DNA from: Sulfuritalea hydrogenivorans sk43H
GTDB lineage: Bacteria; Pseudomonadota; Gammaproteobacteria; Burkholderiales; Rhodocyclaceae
Length of the DNA stretch: 64,000 bases
NCBI RefSeq assembly: GCF_000828635.1
Contig: NZ_AP012547.1
Location: 2,852,001-2,916,000, forward strand
Reading direction: 5' to 3'
Part shown: positions 1-8,921 of the stretch, piece by piece
Layout: every line of letters begins with the position of its first letter
Position numbering within the stretch: the stretch's first letter is position 1
Program-made: the position numbers and the translations under genes
The notes under the pieces: model-generated
The model's input: the letters and a program-made list of their open reading frames with translations, nothing else
Told to the model about the DNA's origin: nothing
The model's database searches: none

Positions 1-1
1 C

Positions 2-574
2 ACCGAGGAACTCTGGCAGACCGTCGCGCCGATTGCCGGTCGCGCCGACGGCAGCGACATATCGCGTTCGATCATGTTGCAGCCCTACCCGAAAGCCGAA
101 CTCGAACGCTGCGATGCCGACGCCGAAGCCTGGGTGGCGCGGCTCAAGGACATGATCAACGCCTGCCGCAGCCTGCGCGGCGAAATGAACATCTCCCCGG
201 CGCAGAAAGTGCCGTTAGTCGGCGCTGGCGACACGGCGATTCTGAACGCCTACGCGCCTTACCTCGCAGCGCTGGCCAAGCTTTCCGAGGTCACCACGGC
301 CGACGCGCTGCCCGATTCCGACGCACCGGTGCAGATCGTCGGCGACTTCCGCCTGATGCTGAAGATCGAGATCGACGTCGCCGCCGAGAAGGAGCGCATC
401 GCCAGGGAAATCGCCCGCATCGAAGGCGAAATCGTCAAGGCGGAAAAGAAACTCGGCACTGAAAGCTTTGTCTCCCGCGCGCCCGCACAGGTGGTTGCGC
501 AGGAGCGTGAACGGCTGCAAGGCTTTTCCTCGCTGCTGGAAAAACTTCAGGCGCAGTTCGCGCGATTGGGATGA
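2..574 (+). CDS. valS: Valyl-tRNA synthetase, C-terminal part (5' end outside window)
   Basis: The open frame enters from the left edge and reads [10 protein letters not shown] just inside it, matching the conserved stretch near the end of the ValRS anticodon-binding domain. The last ~65 residues are the charged coiled-coil arm ([22 protein letters not shown]...) that contacts tRNA-Val. The enzyme charges tRNA-Val in the cytoplasm. About 190 residues of a ~950-residue family protein are visible. The peptide VGAGDTA at 218-238 is encoded by a copy of the interspersed 22-base element that recurs in this window. A 13-bp terminator hairpin follows 6 bases after the stop. Confidence 0.95.
   Translation, partial: TEELWQTVAPIAGRADGSDISRSIMLQPYPKAELERCDADAEAWVARLKDMINACRSLRGEMNISPAQKVPLVGAGDTAILNAYAPYLAALAKLSEVTTADALPDSDAPVQIVGDFRLMLKIEIDVAAEKERIAREIARIEGEIVKAEKKLGTESFVSRAPAQVVAQERERLQGFSSLLEKLQAQFARLG
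217..238 (+). repeat. Interspersed 22-base element, copy 1 (inside valS)
   Basis: Reads core AGTCGGCGCTGGCG, then AC, then ACGGCG. It is a perfect match to the consensus deduced from nine copies in the window. It is translated as VGAGDTA in the valS frame. Confidence 0.75.
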
Positions 575-580
575 CGGAAA

Positions 581-611
581 CAAACAGTCCGGCTCATGGC
601 CGGACTGTTTG
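581..611. terminator. Bidirectional terminator hairpin between valS and the DUF302-like gene
   Basis: Perfect 13-bp stem (581-593 with 599-611) and a five-base loop, sitting between the convergent valS stop and the next gene's stop. A-rich on one side and T-rich on the other, so it can serve both strands. Confidence 0.85.
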
Positions 612-636
612 CATGGCAAACCGCGCTACGCAGTGA

Positions 637-1548
637 TCAGCGCGCGTCTTTCTTGCCGCCGACCGTCATGGCCAGTGCCTCGCGGATGGCCTCGGGCGAC
701 TTCATGATGTTCATGAAGCTGTTGGCGCCCATCATTGACAGATCGGGAAAGCTGACCGCAATGCGGAAACGGGCGTACTGGCCGTAAACCTTGTTGTCCG
801 ACACAAGGATGTCGTAGGGCAGGTGTGCGGCCGACTTCACGTCCTTGAAGTCGATTTCGCTCATCAGGTAGGCGTCGTCCATCATCTTGCTGTCACCCGT
901 ACCCTTCATCGCCACGCCGAACAGGACTTCCTTCTTGCCAGCGACATCGACGCGATAAACCTTGGTCACGCCCTGCTTGCCAGCGGCCAGGCCGGCCTCG
1001 ACAGCCTTGACCGCCTCTTCGTGGCTGCCGTACTGGACGAACTCATTGAGCTCGTTGAAGTATTCCATGCCGAAGGCGTAGTGATACTTGCGCAACTGCG
1101 CCGCCGTCAGGCCCTTGGCGCCGAATTCCTCCACCTTGCCCAGCGCCGCCTGCAGTTTTGCCGCCGTGTCCTTGAGTTCGCCCGTCATGCGGTAGGCATT
1201 GGCCCAGTAGGGCGGATTGGTGTAGGACACCTGAACGTCGTTGCCGACCTTGACCACCGCCACGCGCATCGCCGCACCGAAGCCGCCATGCTCCGACTTG
1301 GCAGCGGTAGCGCGCAATTCGTCGTTGGTGACGCCGATAACGGTGGTGTTCGCGTAGGGCGAATAGCTGCCGGCCACGGTGAAGCCCGCCTTGCCCAGCG
1401 CGGCTCTGGTCGCTTCGACCTTCTGCGCCAAGTCGCCGGCGCCCTTTGAAGCCAGCACGAAAGGTTTCAGCACGGCATCCTGCGCGAACGCCACGGTGGT
1501 GCTCAACGCCAGGGCCAGCACACTCAGGATTTTGCGAATTTTGGACAT
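637..1548 (-). CDS. Periplasmic protein, DUF302-like, function unknown
   Basis: 303 residues with a clear Sec signal peptide (MSKIRKILSVLALALSTTVA, cleavage probably after AFA at ~22). The mature part starts with a segment that looks like the DUF302 fold (VEATRAALGKAGFTVAGSYSPYANTTVIGVT...), followed by a region without a family I recognise. There are no cysteines or obvious metal ligands. RBS GGGGGAGA is 5-6 bases before the ATG. It is separated from the upstream FadL gene by a strong terminator, so it is probably its own transcript. The neighbourhood (FadL, DsrE2, TusA, Soe) suggests a link to envelope sulfur chemistry, but that is only context. Confidence 0.7.
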   Translation of the reverse strand: MSKIRKILSVLALALSTTVAFAQDAVLKPFVLASKGAGDLAQKVEATRAALGKAGFTVAGSYSPYANTTVIGVTNDELRATAAKSEHGGFGAAMRVAVVKVGNDVQVSYTNPPYWANAYRMTGELKDTAAKLQAALGKVEEFGAKGLTAAQLRKYHYAFGMEYFNELNEFVQYGSHEEAVKAVEAGLAAGKQGVTKVYRVDVAGKKEVLFGVAMKGTGDSKMMDDAYLMSEIDFKDVKSAAHLPYDILVSDNKVYGQYARFRIAVSFPDLSMMGANSFMNIMKSPEAIREALAMTVGGKKDAR

Positions 1549-1595
1549 ATCTCTCCCCCTCGGGACAATTTGCGTTTTTGGAATTTGGATGAAAC

Positions 1596-1627
1596 AAGGG
1601 CTGAAAGCGTTGCCGCTTTCAGCCCTT
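1596..1627. terminator. Terminator downstream of the FadL-type gene
   Basis: 13-bp perfect stem (AAGGGCTGAAAGC at 1596-1608 pairing with 1615-1627), six-base loop, T-run on the plus side and TTGTTT on the minus side. It lies between the FadL stop at 1662 and the next minus-strand gene. Confidence 0.85.
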
Positions 1628-1661
1628 TTCGTTGATTACGTCATTCGACGCGATCAGCCGA

Positions 1662-2960
1662 TCAGAACTTCATGCCGTAGGCGATGCCCAGCGCGTTCTG
1701 ATGCATTTTCAGGTCGACGGGGTGGCCGCTCACCGCAACTGCTCCACCGCAACCAAACGCGACTACGCACCCGCCATTACCGGTACCGACACCCGTAACC
1801 TTCTTTTCGAAGGCATGCATGTAAGACAAGGACAGTTCCGACTTGTCGGCCAGCGTCCAAGTAGCGCCCAGAGTCAGGTGATCTTCAACCGTGGCCGGCG
1901 CCAGGATGTTGAAGAAAGTCTGGGTTGAACCGAGCGGCGTCTTGGCATGGTTATAACCGGCACGCAGCAGCAGGTTAGGCGCATATTGATAGCTCATGCC
2001 CAACTTGTACACTGTCTGGTTGCCCCAGCCAAAACCAGACCCATTCTCGGAGCCCAAGAGGGTGCCAGCAACGCCCGGGAACTTGTCACCATTGTTGGCA
2101 ATGGACTTGACTGCCCCATAGTTGATCTGGACCACATCGGCCGCGACGGTAAGTTTGTCATTGGCCTTGTAGGCAATACCCAAGCCATAGGTCTCAGGAA
2201 TGTCAAACTTTCCCTGCTGGGCGAAGAGTCCTTTGTACTTGTCGAACCTGGACATACTGGTCTTCGGCTGGTAGGTGGCACCGAGCGTGACCGCAGGCGA
2301 AATCTGCCCGGTCCAGCCTAACTTCAGTCCAAGTCCTGTCGAGTAGTCCTTGCCGCGATTCGTAACGCTTTCAGGAGCGCTGCTTTGTGTAGCAACGGCA
2401 AACGACTCCAAGCCACGCGCTTCAAAGTTTTGAAATACCAGATTCAGGCTGACGCCGATCGTGTGGTTCTTGTTGATCTTCCAGGCAAACGTCGGCGCAA
2501 TGAACATTTGCTCAAGATTGCTGTAAGTATTGGTCGCTGCTCCGGAAATCACGACTTTGCCGTAATCGGTATTCATGCCGCCATTGCCGTAGACGTTGAT
2601 GCCAACCGCCATGTCCCAGCCGAGCATCTTGTTGTAGCCGAGCTCCGGCACGGCAAAGAGGTTCCTGCCGCTCTTGGAATCCTCAAGGGGGCGGTTATAC
2701 GCACCATTGGTGGCCGTCCATGTCGCCGTGCGGATCGGTGCAAACAGATCCAGACCTACATCAAGGCGATCGCCCACCATCGCCATGCCCGCCGGGTTCG
2801 ACGCAGCCGCAAGCGAGTCCTGGGGCAGGGCGATGCCGACACCGCCCATGCTCTTGGCCTTGATGCCGAAGCCGTGCGAGAAATAGCCGTTGGTGGCGAA
2901 GGCCGAGCCGGAAGCAGCGGCAATAGCCAGAAGTGCTGCAATTTTTTTCATTTTCATCAT
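1662..2960 (-). CDS. OmpP1/FadL/TodX-family outer-membrane channel
   Basis: 432 residues. A signal peptide ends at SGSAFA (~22). Directly after it comes the family's plug signature (ATNGYFSHGFGIKAKSMGGVGIALPQDSLAAASNPAGMAMVG, given here only as its position, residues ~22-63). The C-terminus ends in an aromatic Phe (...YGMKF), as expected for a BAM-assembled beta-barrel. The family moves hydrophobic substrates across the outer membrane. Two cysteines lie in a Gly-rich loop near residues 395-405. The gene follows the dsrE2-like gene by 38 bases and is probably co-transcribed with it, so the cargo could be a sulfur compound or an aromatic/fatty acid. I cannot tell which from sequence alone. Confidence 0.9.
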   Translation of the reverse strand: MMKMKKIAALLAIAAASGSAFATNGYFSHGFGIKAKSMGGVGIALPQDSLAAASNPAGMAMVGDRLDVGLDLFAPIRTATWTATNGAYNRPLEDSKSGRNLFAVPELGYNKMLGWDMAVGINVYGNGGMNTDYGKVVISGAATNTYSNLEQMFIAPTFAWKINKNHTIGVSLNLVFQNFEARGLESFAVATQSSAPESVTNRGKDYSTGLGLKLGWTGQISPAVTLGATYQPKTSMSRFDKYKGLFAQQGKFDIPETYGLGIAYKANDKLTVAADVVQINYGAVKSIANNGDKFPGVAGTLLGSENGSGFGWGNQTVYKLGMSYQYAPNLLLRAGYNHAKTPLGSTQTFFNILAPATVEDHLTLGATWTLADKSELSLSYMHAFEKKVTGVGTGNGGCVVAFGCGGAVAVSGHPVDLKMHQNALGIAYGMKF

Positions 2961-2998
2961 TTCATCTCCCTGCGGGTTTTAAGTTGTTTGAAGCGGAA

Positions 2999-3613
2999 TC
3001 ACATGAACAGCGAAACATCGGCCTTCTGCGCCATCGGCAGGAAGGTCGCGGCGCCGACATAGTCGAGCCCGGGAATGAAGTCGTCGTGGCTGAAGCCGAA
3101 CAGCTCGACCGTCATCTGGCAGGCGCTGAACTTGACGTCGGCTTCCTGCGCCAGCCCACGCAATTCTTCGATCGTGGCGACGCCGTTGTTCTTGATGGTC
3201 TGCTGCATCAGCATCGTGGCGACGGTCTCGAAACCGGGTACACCAGCCTGGATGATGTTGGGAATGTTCCAGTTGATGCCCTTGAACCAGTCCGGACCGA
3301 AGGGCATTTTCATCGGCATGCCGGGATTGCCGAGCGGGCTGACTTTCAGGTCGGAGACATCCTTCTTCAGCAGGTTGAGGCCGTAGAAGGTGAAGAAGAT
3401 CGACACATCCCAGCCCAGCGCCGCGGCCGTGGAACCGAGAATGAAGGGCGGGTAGGCCCAGTCCAGAGTGCCGCGGGTGGCGATGATGGCCATTGACGGC
3501 GTTTTTGATTCTTCGCGCTGGCGCAGGGCTTCTTCGAGCTTCTGCGGCAGCAGTTCTTCCAGGCGGCGATTGACGAGTTCGTCGATGTTGGCGATTTCGG
3601 GGGTGGCGCCCAT
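2999..3613 (-). CDS. DsrE2-like (DsrE/DsrF/DrsH family) sulfur-carrier protein
   Basis: 204 residues from the ATG at 3613, which has AGGAGA 6 bases upstream. An upstream in-frame start at 3643 lacks an RBS. Residues 1-50 are a charged, probably helical region. The rest is the DrsE_2 fold (MAIIATRGTLDWAYPPFILGSTAAALG...). The family's conserved cysteine is kept in ACQMTVELFG, and the protein ends in the usual SLF-hydrophobic stretch. DsrE2 proteins act with TusA and rhodanese as persulfide carriers in cytoplasmic sulfur trafficking; tusA is the next gene upstream. A 23-base motif shared with the sat and soe promoters lies 68 bases upstream of the start in weak form. Assignment to the family is firm; the precise subtype is not. 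Confidence 0.85.
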   Translation of the reverse strand: MGATPEIANIDELVNRRLEELLPQKLEEALRQREESKTPSMAIIATRGTLDWAYPPFILGSTAAALGWDVSIFFTFYGLNLLKKDVSDLKVSPLGNPGMPMKMPFGPDWFKGINWNIPNIIQAGVPGFETVATMLMQQTIKNNGVATIEELRGLAQEADVKFSACQMTVELFGFSHDDFIPGLDYVGAATFLPMAQKADVSLFM

Positions 3614-3681
3614 GTGTATTCTCCTGGTCAGAATGACCGACAAGTTTGATGATTAAACAAATCGCAGTGCAGCAACCAGTC

Positions 3682-3704
3682 GATTTTTTCTATGTCCCTA
3701 TAGC
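3682..3704 (-). promoter_or_regulatory. Weak copy of the shared sulfur-gene upstream motif
   Basis: 15 of 23 positions match the motif upstream of sat, and it sits at an equivalent distance (68 bases) from the dsrE2-like start. AT-rich, so chance is a real alternative. Confidence 0.3.
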
Positions 3705-3729
3705 AAACGATGATTCGACCGGTTGCGCA

Positions 3730-3751
3730 AGTCGGCGCTCGCGACACGGCG
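3730..3751 (+). repeat. Interspersed 22-base element, copy 2 (intergenic)
   Basis: Core AGTCGGCGCTCGCG (one change from consensus), then AC, then ACGGCG. It lies between the tusA terminator and the dsrE2-like promoter region. Confidence 0.7.
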
Positions 3752-3775
3752 TCCCGCCCCGACGTGCACAAACTA

Positions 3776-3803
3776 AAACGGCCCGCCCGAAGGCCGGCCG
3801 TTT
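3776..3803 (-). terminator. Terminator downstream of tusA
   Basis: 12-bp stem with one mismatch (3776-3787 with 3792-3803), tetraloop CGAA, flanked by A and T runs. It lies 17 bases past the tusA stop. Confidence 0.8.
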
Positions 3804-3820
3804 ATGCGGAGCGTAGCGAC

Positions 3821-4048
3821 TTACTTGCGCTTCATGAAGAATTCGAATTCCTTGTCCTTCTGCGCACTGGCCAGCAGCTCATTGCCCGTCTGCTTGGCAA
3901 ACGCGGCGAAATCCTTAACCGAACCGGGATCGGTGGCGATGATGCGCAACACCTGACCCGGCTGCAGCTCGGCCAGCGACTTCTTGGCGCGCAGGATGGG
4001 AAGCGGGCAATTGAGGCCGCGGGCGTCGAGTTCCTTGTCGAAGTTCAT
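3821..4048 (-). CDS. tusA: TusA-family sulfurtransferase / sulfur carrier
   Basis: 75 residues, normal family length. The active-site CPLPILRAKKSL motif (CPxP, Cys ~15) is intact and is preceded by the typical LDARGLN. The cysteine carries a persulfide to downstream acceptors. In sulfur oxidisers TusA feeds Dsr or Hdr-like oxidation; in other bacteria it serves tRNA thiolation. Its position next to the DsrE2-like gene and soeCBA favours the oxidative role. RBS GAGAGGAAA is 6-7 bases before the ATG, and its own terminator follows. Confidence 0.92.
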   Translation of the reverse strand: MNFDKELDARGLNCPLPILRAKKSLAELQPGQVLRIIATDPGSVKDFAAFAKQTGNELLASAQKDKEFEFFMKRK

Positions 4049-4139
4049 GTTGTTTCCTCTCTCGTGACTTGTAATGGTGATACGGATTAGTTATTTAGCG
4101 TTCGATAATATATCCAAAGACCCTGGGCGACAACCGGGT

Positions 4140-5117
4140 TTAACTGATGGACTGATAATACAAATTTTGCGGATGGTTGGCTTGGGCGAAGAAGAACCAG
4201 CGCTCGGCCAGCAGCCCGGCATACTGCACCACAAAGGCGGCCACCAGAGCGGCCATGCCATCTTGCATCCCCGCCAGCAACAACAGGAGCGGCACGGGGA
4301 ATGCAGCCAGCAGGAAGAACCATTTCACTCCGCGCAACACGGCAACCGGCCGACCGTGAAAAAATTCGCGCGTGTTGAAGCTGCCGCCCATGAAGCCCTG
4401 CGTCTTCTGCACGATCCGCGGATGCTTGATGCCGATGGCGGTCTGCAGCGTCGATTTCGGCTTGAGCCGCGCATTGCGGTAGAGCGAGGCAATGCGGCCG
4501 ATCAGCCCGAGCACCGTAATGATCGCGGCCCAGCCGGCGAGGAAGCTCACCAGCTCAGGCGCCGTCGCCGCAGCGAACGCAGCAGCCAGAGTGAAGCCGG
4601 AGGCACCACCGAGCAGGACGTAGTTAATGACCGTCAGCGGCGAATGCCACTCGGCAAGAAACTTCAGGCAGGCGTAGATCATCCCGGTGCAGATGAACAG
4701 GGCAAATGCGAGGACGGTGCCAGCCACGCCAAGAATGGCGGTCGGATCGACCGGCAAGCCGCCGGGCAGGGTCATCAGCACCGGGTGCCATTCGAGCCAG
4801 TGCGCCAGTCCATACAGAAAGACCACGCCCATGAAGGCCGGCAGCACGATCACTTCGCGTGACAGCCAGGATGTACGCCACATGGCGGCGGAACGCCAGG
4901 CACGCTCCGGATGCCCCAGATGGAAGAATGAGGCGACCAGGCCGGCGACCAGCAGCGCCAAGGCCAACAGGCTGCCCTGCCCGTAGAAACCGTGGGCATC
5001 GGGTTGCGGCAGCAGCTTGAAGGCGGCGTAGGACTGCGCGGTGAACAACGCGAGGAACAGCCCCTGGGCGGCACCGATCAGGGTAGTCAGGAAGATGACT
5101 GAGAACGCGGGATGCAT
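4140..5117 (-). CDS. soeC: SoeC, membrane anchor of cytoplasmic sulfite dehydrogenase
   Basis: 325 residues from the ATG at 5117 (MHPAFSVIF); a longer reading upstream overlaps soeB and gives Arg-rich, non-native sequence. It is a DmsC/NrfD-type integral membrane protein with about eight hydrophobic segments and the family signature FHLGHPERAWRSAAMWRTSW at ~residues 64-83. It transfers sulfite-derived electrons from SoeB to the quinone pool. It is the last gene of soeA-soeB-soeC and starts 17 bases after soeB. The length matches SoeC of phototrophic sulfur bacteria. The family alone could also mean a DMSO or polysulfide reductase anchor; the catalytic subunit decides for Soe. Confidence 0.88.
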   Translation of the reverse strand: MHPAFSVIFLTTLIGAAQGLFLALFTAQSYAAFKLLPQPDAHGFYGQGSLLALALLVAGLVASFFHLGHPERAWRSAAMWRTSWLSREVIVLPAFMGVVFLYGLAHWLEWHPVLMTLPGGLPVDPTAILGVAGTVLAFALFICTGMIYACLKFLAEWHSPLTVINYVLLGGASGFTLAAAFAAATAPELVSFLAGWAAIITVLGLIGRIASLYRNARLKPKSTLQTAIGIKHPRIVQKTQGFMGGSFNTREFFHGRPVAVLRGVKWFFLLAAFPVPLLLLLAGMQDGMAALVAAFVVQYAGLLAERWFFFAQANHPQNLYYQSIS

Positions 5118-5134
5118 GTCGGTTAGGAATCCAG

Positions 5135-5866
5135 TTACCAGGTCGTGACGTCGTCGAGGGTCGGTTCGTCCATGGCCGGCTTGGGCAACTGGCGATCGAC
5201 CTTGAGCGGATTGTCGGCGCGCTCGAGTTCGTCCTCGTGGATCTTGATGCGGGTCTTGCGCCGCGGCAGGTAATGGTTGGCCGGATGCGTGCCCCACTCC
5301 GGCATCAGCGCATAGCCGCCGCTTTCGCGGATCGCCACGGATACGGCCGACTCGGGATCGTGAACGTCGCCGAACAGGCGAGCCGAGGTCGGACAGGCCT
5401 TGACGCAGGACGGCTTGCGATCGGCTTCAGCCATTGTCATGTCGTAGATGCGATCGACGCACAGCGTGCATTTCTTCATCACCTGCTGCTGCTCGTCGAG
5501 TTCGCGCGCGCCGTAGGGGCAGGCCCAGGAGCAGTACTTGCAGCCGATGCACTTGTCGTAATTGACGAGGACGATGCCGTCCTCCTTGCGCTTGTAGGAG
5601 GCCCCTGTCGGGCACACCGGCACGCAGGGCGGGTCTTCGCAATGCAGGCAGGATTTGGGGAAGTGCACCGTTTCGGTAGTGGGGAACTCGCCGACCTCGA
5701 AGGTCTGTACGCGATTGAAAAAAGTCCCGGTCGGATCGGCGCCGTAGGGATTCTGGTCGCCCATCGGACCGGCGCTGCCGGAGGTATTCCATTCCTTGCA
5801 GGAGGTCACGCAGGCCTGGCAGCCGACGCAGACGTTGAGGTCGATGACCAATGCCAGTTGAGTCAT
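5135..5866 (-). CDS. soeB: SoeB, four-[4Fe-4S] ferredoxin subunit of sulfite dehydrogenase
   Basis: 243 residues. Four cluster-binding motifs are visible in order: CVGCQACVTSCKEW (~15), CLHCEDPPCVPVCPTGA (~74), CIGCKYCSWACPYGA (~106) and CTLC...CVKACPTSA (~136-162). This is the electron-transfer subunit between the molybdenum subunit and the membrane anchor, and it has no signal peptide. Its ATG overlaps the soeA stop (ATGA), so translation is coupled. The C-terminal extension (NHYLPRRKTRIKIHEDELERADN...) is typical of Soe/Psr-type subunits. Confidence 0.9.
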   Translation of the reverse strand: MTQLALVIDLNVCVGCQACVTSCKEWNTSGSAGPMGDQNPYGADPTGTFFNRVQTFEVGEFPTTETVHFPKSCLHCEDPPCVPVCPTGASYKRKEDGIVLVNYDKCIGCKYCSWACPYGARELDEQQQVMKKCTLCVDRIYDMTMAEADRKPSCVKACPTSARLFGDVHDPESAVSVAIRESGGYALMPEWGTHPANHYLPRRKTRIKIHEDELERADNPLKVDRQLPKPAMDEPTLDDVTTW

Positions 5867-8736
5867 TTCGGCTTGACTCCGAGGAAGGCGAGGATGGCGC
5901 TGCGCGTCTTCATCCCCGGATAAGGCTTCATGGTCTCGAACTGGGGCGAAGTGATCGCCGTCTCGCCAGCGCCGACTTTATAAATCCTGACCCGCACGTC
6001 GTACCACGCCGCCTGGCCGGTGATCGGGTCGGAATTCGATATCCGCCTGCCGGCCTCCGGCAGTTCTTCCGAAATCAGGTGGTTGAGCAGGAAGCCCTTT
6101 TGCGATTCATTGGCATCGGGCGTCAGGTTCCAGGCCCCCGCCGCCTTGCCGATGGCATTCCAGGTCCACACCGTTCCCGGTTCGACCGCCTCGGAATGGC
6201 GCGCCATGCACTTGACCTTGCCCCATTGCGACTCGACCCAGATCCAGTCGCCGTCGTCAATGCCCTGCTGACGCGCGGTCAGTGCATTGACGAAGAGATA
6301 GTTGTGGGTGTGGATCTGCCGCAGCCAGGCGTTCTGCGAATCCCAGGAGTGGTACATCGCCATCGGCCGCTGCGTCACCGCCGCCAACGGATACTTCTGC
6401 TTGTCGGTCGCCAGGGCTTCGAGGGTGTCGTAGTAGAAGGGCAGCGGATCGAAATAGGTGTCGATGCGCTTTTTCAAATGCTCCGGCGGTTTGCGCGTCA
6501 GGCCCTTGCCCTGAGCGGCCGAGCGGAAGCGTTGCAGCACTTCGGAATAGATGTGGATCAGGATGGGTTCGGCATAACGCGTGATGCGGTTGCGCTGCGA
6601 CCATTCGAGGTAGCCCTTGTTCCAGTTGCGCATGTACTGGTAGGACTTGGGCAGTTCGTAGTGGAAGACACAGTTGTTCTTCTTGTACATCTCCCACTGG
6701 TTCGGGTTCGGCTCGCCACGCAGCGACTTCTCGCCGCCCTTGCCGCGCCAGCCGGCGAGGAAACCGATGCCGGAGCCCGGCTCGGATTCCCAATTGACGA
6801 CAAAATCCGGGTAGTCGCGGAACTTGCGCGCGCCTTCCTTGGTCACGAAGGCGGGCAGCTTGAGCCGCGTGCCGAGTTCGATCAGCACTTCCTGGAAGGG
6901 TTTGCAGTCGCCCGACACGGGTACCACCGGGATGCGCACGGAATCCACCGGACCGTCGAACTCCGAAATCGGCCGGTCGAGCATGGACATCACGTCATGC
7001 CGTTCGAGGTAGGTCGTGTCCGGCAGGATCAGGTCGGCGAAGGCCGTCATTTCCGAATGGAAGGCATCGCAGACGACGAGGAAGGGAATCTTGTACTCCC
7101 CGCTCTCATCCTTGTCGTTCAGCATCTTGCGCACCTCGACCGCATTCATGGTCGAGTTCCAGGCCATGTTGGCCATGAAGATCAGCAGGGTGTCGATGCG
7201 GTAGGGATCGCCGCGCCAGGCATTGGTGATGGCGTTGTGCATCAGGCCGTGCACCGACAGCGGATATTCCCAGGAGAAGGCCTTGTCGATGCGCACCGGG
7301 CTGCCGTCGTCATTGACGAACAGGTCGTCCGGATCGGACGGCCAGCCCAGCGCCATGCCGTCCAGAGGCCGGTTGGGCTGCACCGCGCGCGGATCGTTGG
7401 GCGTCCGGGCGCAGGGCGGAATCGGCCGCGGGAATGGCGCCTTGTGGCGGAAGCCGCCGGGACGATCGATGGTGCCCAGGAGCGACATCAGGATCGCCAT
7501 GGCGCGGATGGTCTGGAAGCCGTTGCTGTGCGCCGCGAGGCCGCGCATGGCGTGGAAGGCCACCGGGTTGCCGGTCACCGTGTCGTGTTCATTGCCCCAG
7601 GAATCGGTCCAGGCGATCGGCAGTTCGATCTTCTGGTCGCGCGCGGTGACGCCCATTTCGTGCGCCAGGCGGCGGATCACGTCGGCGGGAATGCCGGTGA
7701 TCTGGCTCGCCCAGTCCGGCGTGTAGTCCTTGACGCGCTCCTGCAGCAACTGGAAGGCCGGTTTTACCGGCGTGCCGTCGGACAGCTTGAACTCGCCCAG
7801 CAGGTAGGGATCGGCGCCGGGCTTGTGGGTCACCACCGGCCGGTCGGTGGTGCGGTCCCACCACAGCTTGTCCTGCGGTTCGTAGCAGGCCTCTTCGGTC
7901 GGCACTTCGGTACGAACGAAGAAGCCGAACTCGTCGTTGGTCTCGTCGGCATTGATCAATTGCCCGGCGTTGCTGTACTGGACCAGGAAGTCGCGGTCGT
8001 ACAAGCCGGTGGCGATGATCTCGTGGATGATCGCCAGCAGCAGCGCGCCATCGGTGCCGGGACGGATCGGCACCCATTCGTCGGCAATCGCCGAATAGCC
8101 GGTACGCACCGGATTGATCGAAATGAAGCGGCCGCCGTCGCGCTTGAATTTCGACAGCGCGATTTTCATCGGGTTCGAATGGTGGTCCTCGGCGGTGCCG
8201 ATCATGACGAACAGCTTGGCACGATCGAGGTCCGGCCCGCCGAATTCCCAGAACGAACCGCCGATGGTGTAGATCATGCCGGCGGCCATGTTCACCGAAC
8301 AGAAGCCGCCGTGCGCCGCGTAGTTGGGCGTGCCGAACTGGCGCGCGAACATGCCGGTCAGCGCCTGCATCTGGTCGCGGCCGGTGAACAGGGCGAACTT
8401 CTTCGGATCGGTGGCGCGGATTTTCCCGAGGCGTTCGGCCAGGGTGGCAAAAGCCTCGTCCCACTCGATCTCTTCGAACTCGCCGGCCCCGCGCTCAGCC
8501 CCCGCCTTGCGTTTGAGCGGCTTCAAGAGGCGCGCCGGGGAATACTGCTTCATGATGCCCGACGAACCCTTGGCACAGATCACGCCCTTGTTCAGCGGAT
8601 GGTCCGGATTGCCGTCGATGTAGCGCACCACACCGTCGCGCAGATGGACGCGGATGCCGCAGCGGCAGGCGCACATGTAGCATGTGGTGTTCTTGACTTC
8701 CTGAACCGGAGGAAGGGATGCGGTGGCCGCTTGCAT
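5863..8736 (-). CDS. soeA: SoeA, molybdopterin catalytic subunit of cytoplasmic sulfite dehydrogenase
   Basis: 957 residues from the ATG at 8736; a TTG at 8796 would add 20 residues and is less likely. It oxidises sulfite to sulfate with a bis-MGD molybdenum centre. The N-terminal [4Fe-4S] ligands are C19, C22, C26 and C54 (CX2CX3CX27C). There is no Tat signal, which agrees with the cytoplasmic SoeABC type rather than a periplasmic reductase. Typical family stretches include GTAEDHHSNPMKIALSKFK and WGNEHDTVTGNPVAFHAMRG. The VGAGETA peptide close to the C-terminus is encoded by the interspersed 22-base element. A candidate regulatory motif lies 76 bases upstream. Alternative family members (DMSO, polysulfide or thiosulfate reductases) are less likely given length, lack of signal and the sulfur context. 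Confidence 0.88.
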   Translation of the reverse strand: MQAATASLPPVQEVKNTTCYMCACRCGIRVHLRDGVVRYIDGNPDHPLNKGVICAKGSSGIMKQYSPARLLKPLKRKAGAERGAGEFEEIEWDEAFATLAERLGKIRATDPKKFALFTGRDQMQALTGMFARQFGTPNYAAHGGFCSVNMAAGMIYTIGGSFWEFGGPDLDRAKLFVMIGTAEDHHSNPMKIALSKFKRDGGRFISINPVRTGYSAIADEWVPIRPGTDGALLLAIIHEIIATGLYDRDFLVQYSNAGQLINADETNDEFGFFVRTEVPTEEACYEPQDKLWWDRTTDRPVVTHKPGADPYLLGEFKLSDGTPVKPAFQLLQERVKDYTPDWASQITGIPADVIRRLAHEMGVTARDQKIELPIAWTDSWGNEHDTVTGNPVAFHAMRGLAAHSNGFQTIRAMAILMSLLGTIDRPGGFRHKAPFPRPIPPCARTPNDPRAVQPNRPLDGMALGWPSDPDDLFVNDDGSPVRIDKAFSWEYPLSVHGLMHNAITNAWRGDPYRIDTLLIFMANMAWNSTMNAVEVRKMLNDKDESGEYKIPFLVVCDAFHSEMTAFADLILPDTTYLERHDVMSMLDRPISEFDGPVDSVRIPVVPVSGDCKPFQEVLIELGTRLKLPAFVTKEGARKFRDYPDFVVNWESEPGSGIGFLAGWRGKGGEKSLRGEPNPNQWEMYKKNNCVFHYELPKSYQYMRNWNKGYLEWSQRNRITRYAEPILIHIYSEVLQRFRSAAQGKGLTRKPPEHLKKRIDTYFDPLPFYYDTLEALATDKQKYPLAAVTQRPMAMYHSWDSQNAWLRQIHTHNYLFVNALTARQQGIDDGDWIWVESQWGKVKCMARHSEAVEPGTVWTWNAIGKAAGAWNLTPDANESQKGFLLNHLISEELPEAGRRISNSDPITGQAAWYDVRVRIYKVGAGETAITSPQFETMKPYPGMKTRSAILAFLGVKPK
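5956..5977 (-). repeat. Interspersed 22-base element, copy 3 (inside soeA)
   Basis: On the minus strand reads core AGTCGGCGCTGGCG, AG, ACGGCG: a perfect consensus match. Translated VGAGETA in the soeA frame. Confidence 0.75.
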
Positions 8737-8812
8737 TGGGGAATAAGAAGTCGGAGGCGATATATTAGAAAGTCTCAATATTCTGACTTTAAGCAATGTC
8801 CGCGCACAAGGG

Positions 8813-8835
8813 GATAATTTCTATTTTTGGATAAG
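8813..8835 (-). promoter_or_regulatory. Candidate operator/promoter element upstream of soeABC
   Basis: 20 of 23 bases are identical to the segment at 22126-22148 upstream of sat-aprBA. On the minus strand both read CTTATCC, two free bases, AAATAGAAAT, W, ATC. It lies 76 bases before the soeA start (72 for sat). The AT-rich block stands out against the GC-rich surroundings. It could be a LysR-type (CysB-like) site or a promoter core; I cannot decide which. Confidence 0.5.
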
Positions 8836-8921
8836 CAACAGTGATTGCCCGAATTCAGCCGGCCGCTGTAGAGTGGCCGCCCCATGCAAGAACAGCCTCG
8901 CATGAAAGAAAGCGAATACCC

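Noticed and set aside
5851-8817. Long open frame (about 988 codons) on the plus strand opposite soeA
   Set aside because: Antisense shadow of a GC-rich gene: His/Arg/Val-rich composition, no domain, and soeA on the other strand has full motifs.
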